Source: Chloroflexota bacterium
GTDB lineage: Bacteria; Chloroflexota; Anaerolineae; J102
Length of the DNA: 13,471 nucleotides
Direction of reading: 5' to 3'
Assembly (NCBI GenBank): GCA_013152695.1
Contig: JAADFV010000428.1
Coordinates: 1 to 13,471, forward strand
This document shows positions 7,427 through 13,471 of this stretch, piece by piece; the stretch's first letter is position 1, and each line of letters opens with the position of its first letter. The translations under genes were made by a program, and so were the position numbers. The notes under the pieces were generated by a model. It saw only the letters and a list, made by a program, of their open reading frames with translations, was not told the DNA's origin and did not search any database.

Positions 7427-7469
7427 AGCCTCCAATCACAATCGGATAAGTTGTGAAAGATGATCGTAC

Positions 7470-8165
7470 TTAGGGAAAACGTCTGCGTGCTTTCTCCAAT
7501 TCGATGGCCGCAGCCGTGAAGCGATAGAGCTGGGCCGGGCGATGGTCGCCATATTTCATCTTGTCCGTCCGCTCGAGGATACCTTGACTCAACACCTTGC
7601 GACGGAAATTGCGTTTATCCAGCGTCTCTTGCAGGACGATCTCATATACTTGCTGGAGTTCACTGAGAGTAAACACCTTGGGAAGAAGCAAAAAGCCCAA
7701 CGCCGTGTATTCCAGCTTGTAGCGCAAACGTTGGATGGCATAACGAATGATGCGACCATGATCAAAGGCAAGGGGGGGCAAATTGTAGACATTGAACCAG
7801 CGTGCTTCGCGGGCATCGTCCCCGGCCTGCAAGGTAACAGCCGTGTCAGCACCAACGATGCCAAAATAGGCCACAGTGATCACACGACCCCGCGGATCGC
7901 GGTCCGGATCACCAAAGGTGTAAAGTTGCTCCAAATAAACACCGGTGACGCCGGTCTCTTCCCGTAATTCACGCTGTGCCGCAGTCTCCAGCTTTTCGTC
8001 AATGTTGACAAAGCCACCCGGTAGGGCCCAGGCTCCGGCAAAAGGCTCGTGACCTCGTCGGATGAGCAGGACGCGTAACTCTTGCTCGGCAAAGGTGAAG
8101 AGCACCAAATCCACCGTAACCATGGGCCGAGGGTATTCTTTTTGCGAAGAAGTCTGTTTCGTCAT
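7470..8165 (-). CDS. Nudix hydrolase with C-terminal winged-helix domain (NrtR-like)
   Basis: This 231-residue protein joins an N-terminal Nudix domain (about 14-140) to a C-terminal winged-helix-like domain (about 150-225), the arrangement of NrtR regulators of NAD metabolism. The Nudix box is complete: Gly51-x5-Glu57-x7-Arg65-Glu66-Leu67-x-Glu69-Glu70-x-Gly72-Val73. ADP-ribose-type hydrolysis is therefore possible, whereas some NrtR proteins have lost it. The C-terminal part includes the helix F-T-L-S-E-L-Q-Q-V-Y-E and a conserved K-R-N-F-R-R-K stretch. I chose the ATG at 8165 because GAGG lies six bases upstream; in-frame GTG and TTG codons exist up to 8177. It is 19 bases downstream of the lipid kinase gene. 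No NAD-synthesis gene is in the window, so its target is unknown. A role as a plain Nudix enzyme is the alternative. Confidence 0.88.
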   Translation of the reverse strand: MTKQTSSQKEYPRPMVTVDLVLFTFAEQELRVLLIRRGHEPFAGAWALPGGFVNIDEKLETAAQRELREETGVTGVYLEQLYTFGDPDRDPRGRVITVAYFGIVGADTAVTLQAGDDAREARWFNVYNLPPLAFDHGRIIRYAIQRLRYKLEYTALGFLLLPKVFTLSELQQVYEIVLQETLDKRNFRRKVLSQGILERTDKMKYGDHRPAQLYRFTAAAIELEKARRRFP

Positions 8166-8184
8166 CACCAACCTCACACCAGCT

Positions 8185-9123
8185 TTACCTTACTCCTTCG
8201 TGAGTAAGCTGTGGCCGCGGCCCTTCGCCAGGGCCGCAGATAAGGGGAACAGCCTGAGGTAGTAGGCGAATGTTGAGTTCGTGGGCATCTTCGTAAATAA
8301 TTTCGCCGTCAGTCAGTACAGGCAATGGATCATCACTAATCAGGCGTAGCCAGGTACTCTGGATGAGAAGGACGCGCGGGTCTTGTATATGGGAACCGTT
8401 AAAGGTTTTAGGCAACAGGCGGAGAATCTGGAGGCGGTTCATGGCATCGCCGATAACAATATCGAAAAGACCGTCGTCAGGGCGAGCCGTAGGTGTCAGG
8501 TGAAAAACGCCCCCTGTACGCCAACCATTACCCACGTAAGCCATGAGAATCGCCTTGTCTTCCAGGCGCCCCCCTTCCCACTCGACTGTAACCTTAGGCA
8601 AATGATAACTAAACAAGGCTTTGAACACACCACCAAGATAGATCAATGCCCCGCGCAGATATTGAATCTTGGCGGCCTCGATGTTGACGCGAGCACCAAA
8701 GGCAATGGCAACATCGTTGATAAAAGCCCGATCATTAATGCGGCCGGCATCAATGACGCGCTCATGTTCTGCCTTGACGAGTAAACGACAAGCCTCTTCC
8801 ACATCCAGGGGAATGCCGACCTGATAAGCTAAATCATTGGCGGAACCGAGGGGCAGTACACCTAATCGTACCCGACTCACATCCGCTTCGGCCAATAAAC
8901 CATTGACGACTTCATTGATCGTACCGTCGCCGCCCGCAGCTACAACCGGATCAAAACCATCCTGTACAGCCTGTTTGGCGAGACCAATGGCCTGATTGGG
9001 GGCTTCGGTCTGCACCAGCTCGAAGTCATAGTTAAGCGCTTTCAGGATTGTAACAACCTGATCGGCTTGTTTGGCTGCACCCCAACGATTGGAGTAGGGA
9101 TTGAGGATGATTTTGGCAGGCAT
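8185..9123 (-). CDS. Diacylglycerol kinase-type lipid kinase (YegS/DagK family)
   Basis: This 312-residue protein has the DAGK catalytic fold. The nucleotide-binding G-G-D-G-T is at 64-68, followed by N-E-V-V-N-G-L at 70-76 and the G-S-A-N-D-L-A loop at 93-99, where family members usually have G-T-x-N-D. A C-terminal lobe of beta strands carries the catalytic-type D-G-E at 272-274. The family transfers the ATP gamma-phosphate to diacylglycerol or a related lipid at the membrane, or less often to sphingoid or glycerolipid substrates; the exact lipid cannot be told here. The gene begins 15 bases after glyQS ends and shows no clear Shine-Dalgarno sequence, so it probably depends on readthrough or coupling from glyQS. 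The length is normal for the family. Confidence 0.9.
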   Translation of the reverse strand: MPAKIILNPYSNRWGAAKQADQVVTILKALNYDFELVQTEAPNQAIGLAKQAVQDGFDPVVAAGGDGTINEVVNGLLAEADVSRVRLGVLPLGSANDLAYQVGIPLDVEEACRLLVKAEHERVIDAGRINDRAFINDVAIAFGARVNIEAAKIQYLRGALIYLGGVFKALFSYHLPKVTVEWEGGRLEDKAILMAYVGNGWRTGGVFHLTPTARPDDGLFDIVIGDAMNRLQILRLLPKTFNGSHIQDPRVLLIQSTWLRLISDDPLPVLTDGEIIYEDAHELNIRLLPQAVPLICGPGEGPRPQLTHEGVR

Positions 9124-9138
9124 ATTGGGAGTACCGAA

Positions 9139-12100
9139 TTAGAAGCCTTGCAACACGGTGAGATCGACGATGCCATCGGGTAAGGCCGCGATATGCTGCA
9201 CTAGAGCGAGCCGGGCTGCACGGAGGGTAGGATCGTCGGCCATGACAAGAACGCTGTCGAAAAAGGCGTTGATAGGCTGTTTGAGGGCGTCGAGCACCAA
9301 GATGAGAGTAGAAATATCGGGGCTCCCGGCCAGGGAGTCGCGCAGAGAGAGGTAGACATTGTGAAGATGGCGGGTGGCCGGTTCCACGTAAGCAGAGGGG
9401 TTGAGCTCGTAGGTCTCGTCTAGATTTCGTACGATGCGCTTACAGCGGGCATAAGCAGTCAAGGTATCCATCCAACCAGGCTGAGCTACCGCCTCACTCA
9501 ATTCGCGTACGGCGTGATAAGCCCGAGCAGGATTATTGCCCTGCGCGGCAAGGACGGCTTCGGTGACATCGTGAGCAAAACCTTGTTCACGCAGCCAACC
9601 ATAAAGCCGGCGCTTGATAAAGTCACTGACTTCGCTGATGACGGTGTCGCTAACCGCCACAGGCTGCAGACGAGCTGCTGCTTTCAGGCCCTCAACAATA
9701 TCGAAGGGCTGATCGTTGACGATCAAGCACTGCACCAAGGCCAGGGCATCGCGACGCAAACCAAAAGGATCGGTGGTACTTTTTGGGGCCAGCCCCACGG
9801 CAAACAGCCCGATCAGACTGTCGAGACGATTGGCCAGGTTCAGAGCAAGCCCGGCCGGGCTAAGAGGGGTGTCTGGTTTGACGATGTAATGTTCTCGGAT
9901 GGCTTGTGCTACCTCAGGCGCTTCACCCGAAGCGCGAGCATAGATTTCACCCATAATCCCCTGCAACGAAGTCATTTCAACCACCATGCTCGTGGCGAGA
10001 TCAGCCTTACTGAGCCAGGCAGCACGCGTGGCGACTTCTGTCGTTTCCGTATCGAGGCCAAGTTGCGCGGCCACGACAGGGGTAAGCTGCTGCAAGCGTT
10101 TGACTTTGGCAAGCATCGAGCCCAGTTGTTCCTGAAAAGTGAGCTTGTCCAGATCCTTATTGAAGTCTGCCAACGGTCGTTTCATATCTTCACGCACGAA
10201 ATATGCTGCATCGGCATAACGGGCCCGAATGACGGCTTCGTTCCCTCGCCGCACCAACTCGGCATCACGATCGGCGCCATTGGCCACTGTGATGAAATAG
10301 GGCAGCAGCTGACCATCGGCGTCGACCACGGGAAAATAGCGCTGATGCTTTTTCATCACGGTAATCAGCACGGGGGCGGGCAAGTCCAAAAAGCGTTCTT
10401 CGAAATGACCCAGCAAGGGAAATGGTTGTTCGACGAGGTCGGTAACTTCGTCAAGCAAAGCATCATCATCAGGAACTCGTCCTCCTACCGTTACGGCCAG
10501 CCGCTCGAGACCATCACGGATTTGTTGGCGTCGAGTGGCGCGATCGAGAACGACGCCGGCTGTGGCCAGGGTAGAAAAGTACTCGGCGGGGTTAGCAACA
10601 GGAAGCTGGGGAGAGCCATGAGGACGAAGGCCGCGACTTATGTTGGCACTTTGCACGCCGGCGTAGCGAAAAGGAATCACCTGATCATGATAAAGAGCAA
10701 CCAACCAGCGTAAGGGACGACTGAAACTCTGGTTCGAGCTATTCCAGCGCATCGATTTTCTAAAGCGAATGGCGGCCACCCAGCCCCGGAGAAGGTCAGG
10801 AAGCAGCGTTAGAGTAGCTTCACCGCTCACGTGTTGCACGGCATACACATAGCGCTTACCGCCTTCTTCTCGCACAACCAGATCATCCGCGGTCAAACCT
10901 TTGCTGCGAGCAAAGCCAAGGGCCGCTTTAGTAGGATGCCCCTCAGCATCAAAGGCCCGATCCGCAGGAGGACCACGAAACTCCTGGGTTTCGGCACTTT
11001 GCTTAGCAGCAAGTTTTTGTACGTGAACGACAATCCGTCGTGGTGTTCCAGAAACATAGACTTCTTCGTAAGCCAGGCGCTGTTCCTGCAAAGAGCCAGG
11101 AACGAGGTGCTGTAATTGCTGGATAGCCGTGCGTAGTTCCGCAGGAGGTAGTTCCTCGACACCGATCTCCAGGAGCAGATCGGCGGCAGACAAAGTAATT
11201 GAACCGAGCTCACGCTGGCTTTCTCCTTCTGCCCGAACATCTGCACCTTCCTCTCCGTGTTCCTTGAGGAGAGGAAACTCCAGTTGCTCTCGCTGCGCCA
11301 CATAAGCTTCGGCCACCCGCCGCGACATGTTGCGCATGCGACGGAAATAATTGGCTCGTTCTGTCACCCCCACAGCCCCGCGAGTATCAATCAGATTAAA
11401 GGTGTGGGAACATTTGAGTACGTAGTCATAGGCGGGAACCACTAAATTCTCGGCAATGGCGACTTCAAATTCCTGCTCATAGAGCTCGTAAAGCTGCTGC
11501 AAACGCCCGACATTGGCCACATTGAAGGCATATTGGCAATGTTCGATTTCCTGCATCTTCAGAACATCGCCATAGGTGTGTCCCGCATCCCATTGCAAAT
11601 CCCACACCTCTTTGACATCTTGTAAGAACATGGCAATCCGTTCCAAGCCATAGGTAATTTCTACGGCGACAGGATCGAGATCAAGGCCTCCTGCTTGCTG
11701 GAAATAGGTGAATTGGGTAATCTCTAGCCCGTCCAGCCACACTTCCCAGCCCAATCCCCACGATCCCAGGGCCGGCGATTCCCAGTTATCTTCGACAAAA
11801 CGGACATCATGCGCCTGTAAATCAATACCAATGGCGGCGAGACTATTGAGGAAAAGCTGCTGCGGGTCGCCGGGATCAGGTTTGAGGATGACCTGGTATT
11901 GCGTATGCATCTGCATGCGGTTAGGATTTTCGGCAAAACGGCCATCATCGGGCCGGTAGCTGGGCTCGACATAGCCCACATTCCAGGGCTCAGGCCCCAA
12001 AACACGCAAAGTAGTGGCAGGATTGGCCGTACCGGCACCCACTTTTTCGCTATAAGGCTGCCAGATCAAGCAATTCTGCTCTGCCCAGTAGCGTTCGAGG

Positions 12101-12156
12101 CGAAAAATCATTTCTTGGAAGGTGGGTGGATGGGAATGGGAATTAGTGTGGGTCAT
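9139..12156 (-). CDS. glyQS: Glycyl-tRNA synthetase, fused alpha and beta chains
   Basis: A 1005-residue fusion of the two chains of the bacterial alpha2-beta2 glycyl-tRNA synthetase, which charges tRNA-Gly with glycine. Residues 1-297 are a full GlyQ, with the class II segments G-R-F-A-E-N-P-N-R (72-80), the F-V-E-D-N-W-E-S-P stretch (120-128) and T-Q-F-T-Y-F-Q-Q (147-154). A charged linker of about 29 residues follows (298-326). Residues 327-1005 are a full GlyS, from the [11 protein letters not shown] start through the K-S-M-R-W motif to a DALR-type anticodon-binding region at the C-terminus. Most bacteria encode the chains separately; fusions are known in Chlamydia and in plant organelles. 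I chose the ATG at 12156, since GlyQ homology begins about 12 residues later. The frame extends to a TTG at 12201. Neither start has a good ribosome site. No T-box leader is visible. Confidence 0.95.
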   Translation of the reverse strand: MTHTNSHSHPPTFQEMIFRLERYWAEQNCLIWQPYSEKVGAGTANPATTLRVLGPEPWNVGYVEPSYRPDDGRFAENPNRMQMHTQYQVILKPDPGDPQQLFLNSLAAIGIDLQAHDVRFVEDNWESPALGSWGLGWEVWLDGLEITQFTYFQQAGGLDLDPVAVEITYGLERIAMFLQDVKEVWDLQWDAGHTYGDVLKMQEIEHCQYAFNVANVGRLQQLYELYEQEFEVAIAENLVVPAYDYVLKCSHTFNLIDTRGAVGVTERANYFRRMRNMSRRVAEAYVAQREQLEFPLLKEHGEEGADVRAEGESQRELGSITLSAADLLLEIGVEELPPAELRTAIQQLQHLVPGSLQEQRLAYEEVYVSGTPRRIVVHVQKLAAKQSAETQEFRGPPADRAFDAEGHPTKAALGFARSKGLTADDLVVREEGGKRYVYAVQHVSGEATLTLLPDLLRGWVAAIRFRKSMRWNSSNQSFSRPLRWLVALYHDQVIPFRYAGVQSANISRGLRPHGSPQLPVANPAEYFSTLATAGVVLDRATRRQQIRDGLERLAVTVGGRVPDDDALLDEVTDLVEQPFPLLGHFEERFLDLPAPVLITVMKKHQRYFPVVDADGQLLPYFITVANGADRDAELVRRGNEAVIRARYADAAYFVREDMKRPLADFNKDLDKLTFQEQLGSMLAKVKRLQQLTPVVAAQLGLDTETTEVATRAAWLSKADLATSMVVEMTSLQGIMGEIYARASGEAPEVAQAIREHYIVKPDTPLSPAGLALNLANRLDSLIGLFAVGLAPKSTTDPFGLRRDALALVQCLIVNDQPFDIVEGLKAAARLQPVAVSDTVISEVSDFIKRRLYGWLREQGFAHDVTEAVLAAQGNNPARAYHAVRELSEAVAQPGWMDTLTAYARCKRIVRNLDETYELNPSAYVEPATRHLHNVYLSLRDSLAGSPDISTLILVLDALKQPINAFFDSVLVMADDPTLRAARLALVQHIAALPDGIVDLTVLQGF

Positions 12157-12238
12157 GGATGTATTTCGTGTTAAAAATGATGTAGTATGAAATAAAAACA
12201 AAGGTTAGATAGAGGTTGATAAGTATTTGCCCCTGCTT

Positions 12239-12266
12239 ATTTTACACCAGATGAGAAAAATGAACA
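12239..12266 (-). promoter_or_regulatory. Weak candidate promoter for glyQS
   Basis: In the 116-base gap before glyQS, minus-strand TAAAAT (12244-12239, five of six matches to a -10) is preceded after 16 bases by TGTTCA (12266-12261, three of six to a -35). Transcription would start near 12232, leaving a leader of about 75 bases. The evidence is weak. Transcription could instead read in from the upstream cluster, since I see no terminator in the gap. Confidence 0.25.
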
Positions 12267-12272
12267 GATTCT

Positions 12273-12707
12273 TTAGTGCTTCGCCTGCATCTGCTTCAGT
12301 GTGCTGATACAAGGGGCAAACACTTTCTCGGCATTTTCTGAATGTCCCCGGGTCGCAGGGCTCTCACCTCTGGCTCGCGCAGCCAGATAAGCAAGGGTAT
12401 GAGGTTCGCTGACAAAATCGCCGGTATGAACGATAAGATCGGCCTCCAGGGCATTGACCATTTCCACCACCTGTTGAATACGGTCCAAGGGCATGTAATG
12501 GCCATCGTCATAATGCAGATCACTGATATGCACGATGCGAAAGCCGTCGAAGGCAGGCGGAAGGTTGGGGAGAAAGATGTCAGTTTGAGTCACATCCAGC
12601 CAGGCTGGTTCAATCTTGGCAGCGTAAATCCCCCCCGTTACCGGTATCATTAAAGCAGCCAGCGCCAACTTCAAGAAGCGACGCCGTGTGAATTGATCGT
12701 GGCTCAT
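12273..12707 (-). CDS. Truncated Tat-type calcineurin-like metallophosphoesterase
   Basis: A 144-residue product containing only the first half of a membrane-associated phosphoesterase of the YaeI type, members of which are usually about 270-300 residues. The N-terminus has a twin-arginine signal (T-R-R-R-F-L-K at 7-13) and a hydrophobic stretch at 14-29. The first metal motif is Asp63-x-His65 (I-S-D-L-H) and the second is Gly96-Asp97 (T-G-D-F-V-S). The G-N-H-D and G-H-T-H motifs that supply the other ligands are absent. The chain ends with I-S-T-L-K and a few more residues, about where the G-N-H-D region should begin. The downstream bases do not restore it in any frame. It is probably an inactive remnant, though an exact C-terminal deletion with a functional short form cannot be excluded. 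The start overlaps the MazG-like stop by four bases (ATGA). Confidence 0.8.
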   Translation of the reverse strand: MSHDQFTRRRFLKLALAALMIPVTGGIYAAKIEPAWLDVTQTDIFLPNLPPAFDGFRIVHISDLHYDDGHYMPLDRIQQVVEMVNALEADLIVHTGDFVSEPHTLAYLAARARGESPATRGHSENAEKVFAPCISTLKQMQAKH

Positions 12708-13036
12708 TTCTCCCCAGGGTGCCAGCCAGGCTCATTTTCGGGAAAGCGAATGTTGACACGTTTTTGCAGGCTCAGCAGAGCTTGTTCGATATCAAGATCG
12801 AATTGATAAGCCAATTTGAACAAAAATACGATTGTATCGGCTAACTCGTTGGAAAGGGCCTGCAGGTGTTCTTGAGGGGCATTATCTTTTTTGTAGCCCT
12901 GTAAAAAGAGCACTTCGCGGGCAACTTCGCCCATTTCTTCCAGGGCGTGCACCAAAGTCAAGCCGGGATCGGCCTTATCGAAGCCTCGGGCCTGATCAAA
13001 ATCGTGAATCCACTGCTGATACTCTGAAATCTTCAT
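12704..13036 (-). CDS. MazG-like nucleotide pyrophosphohydrolase
   Basis: A 110-residue all-alpha protein of the MazG/NTP-PPase superfamily. The metal-binding pattern is complete: Glu33-Glu34-x2-Glu37 on one helix and Glu64-x2-Asp67 on the next. Small single-domain members hydrolyse (d)NTPs to the monophosphate and pyrophosphate, often acting on non-canonical nucleotides; which ones this protein prefers cannot be told. It lies between recO (7-base gap) and the truncated phosphoesterase (4-base overlap), so the three probably share a transcript. The ATG at 13036 has no good ribosome site of its own, which points to coupling with recO. Length and motif spacing are normal. Confidence 0.85.
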   Translation of the reverse strand: MKISEYQQWIHDFDQARGFDKADPGLTLVHALEEMGEVAREVLFLQGYKKDNAPQEHLQALSNELADTIVFLFKLAYQFDLDIEQALLSLQKRVNIRFPENEPGWHPGEK

Positions 13037-13043
13037 AAAGGAA

Positions 13044-13471
13044 TTATCTCAGTAATTGAATAAACCGCGGTGATTTTAGTTTTCGCTCGAGAACATAGCG
13101 GATATGCTCTGCCAGAACTTTTTCAACCTGTCGCATCCGTGCCTGCGTCAGATGCAGTTTACTGATTTTGGTATAGGGTTGTGTCTGTAAGTAGCGTAGG
13201 ACCTTGAGTGTGCCCACAGCCAATGGCTCAGCCCCTTGCATCCCTTCGCCATGACGGGGGCAAAGTACGCCGCCTTGCTCCAGACTGAAGTAATTGGTTA
13301 CAGGCTGTAAGGATTCCCCGCATGTAACACAATGGAATAGCTGCGGCTGATAACCACTGTAGCGCAATAAAGTCAGCTCGAACCAACGCGCGGTCAAGGC
13401 TAAATCGGTGCTCGTCTGCAAGTGGTTGAAACCAGAGAGGAGTAGATCGAACAATTCAGGGTGGCTATCAT
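13044..13471 (-). CDS. recO: DNA repair protein RecO (N-terminus beyond window)
   Basis: The frame is open from the right edge to the stop at 13044, giving about 141 visible residues of the C-terminal part. The segment with H-P-E-L-F, then R-W-F-E-L-x-L-L-R and G-Y-x-P, is characteristic of the RecO helical region. A zinc site follows, formed by C-V-T-C (cysteines encoded near 13331 and 13322) and C-P-R-H (near 13262-13251). RecO works with RecF and RecR to load RecA on SSB-coated single-stranded DNA. A TTG at 13454 is not the start, since family-like residues continue upstream in frame. It heads the visible compact cluster with the MazG-like gene. Confidence 0.88.
   Translation of the reverse strand, partial: DSHPELFDLLLSGFNHLQTSTDLALTARWFELTLLRYSGYQPQLFHCVTCGESLQPVTNYFSLEQGGVLCPRHGEGMQGAEPLAVGTLKVLRYLQTQPYTKISKLHLTQARMRQVEKVLAEHIRYVLERKLKSPRFIQLLR

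Larger units (their letters stand above)
7131..7469 (-). other. 339-base intergenic region upstream of the oxidoreductase operon
   Basis: The stretch separates the Nudix/NrtR-like gene from the ferredoxin gene and is richer in A and T (especially 7300-7390) than its surroundings. It holds a candidate promoter, three inverted repeats and one short direct repeat, listed separately or under findings. I see no clear terminator for the Nudix gene and no known riboswitch. A 103-codon open frame on the plus strand (7152-7463) lacks a sensible ribosome site and resembles nothing I know. Confidence 0.6.

Noticed and set aside
9514..10713. A 399-codon open frame on the plus strand
   Set aside because: It lies wholly antisense to glyQS, whose protein matches the family throughout. 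The antisense product looks like no known protein, so it reflects the codon bias of the real gene.
12157..12272. Possible T-box or other riboswitch before glyQS
   Set aside because: The gap is too short and lacks T-box-like sequence, specifier stem or terminator.
1..13471. Mobile element, prophage or defence island
   Set aside because: No transposase, integrase, nuclease or terminal repeats are seen. All genes run one way and encode housekeeping, metabolic or transport functions.

Overview
The window reads as a bacterial chromosomal segment of moderate GC content in which every supported gene lies on the minus strand. I see no phage, transposon, CRISPR or RNA gene. The combination of features fits a member of the Chloroflexota (Anaerolineae-like) or a similar facultative or anaerobic lineage. 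These features are a glycyl-tRNA synthetase whose alpha and beta chains form one polypeptide, a four-subunit ferredoxin-dependent 2-oxoacid oxidoreductase, and a MacAB-like exporter whose adaptor carries degenerate hairpin repeats and which is followed by a small lipoprotein. The taxonomic placement is inference from gene content, not a phylogeny.

Reading in the direction of transcription (right to left), the window opens with a compact cluster: the C-terminal part of recO, a MazG-like nucleotide pyrophosphohydrolase, and a Tat-type metallophosphoesterase that stops before its second half (13471-12273). After a 116-base gap comes glyQS (12156-9139), followed closely by a YegS/DagK-type lipid kinase (9123-8185) and an NrtR-like Nudix protein (8165-7470), with gaps of 15 and 19 bases. 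A 339-base non-coding region (7469-7131) then holds a candidate promoter and several inverted repeats.

Next is a four-gene operon (7130-4367) encoding a 2[4Fe-4S] ferredoxin subunit followed by the alpha, beta (TPP-binding) and gamma subunits of a VOR/KOR-type 2-oxoacid:ferredoxin oxidoreductase. It ends at a strong palindromic intrinsic terminator (4341-4309). A new unit follows after a 200-base leader: a HlyD/MacA-like membrane-fusion adaptor (4108-2585), a MacB/LolD-like ATPase (2588-1857) and a separate MacB-type permease (1857-565). These three are translationally coupled by 4-base and 1-base overlaps. After a further 110 bases comes a lipoprotein of unknown function that runs off the left edge.

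Functionally the window is mostly housekeeping (translation, DNA repair, nucleotide sanitation), energy metabolism (CoA-dependent oxidative decarboxylation of 2-oxoacids with reduction of ferredoxin) and envelope export. I did not find a clearly new defence or mobile system. The points most worth a second look are the truncated phosphoesterase, the 26-residue repeat in the adaptor, the lipoprotein that follows the exporter, and the structured control region between the NrtR-like gene and the oxidoreductase operon.
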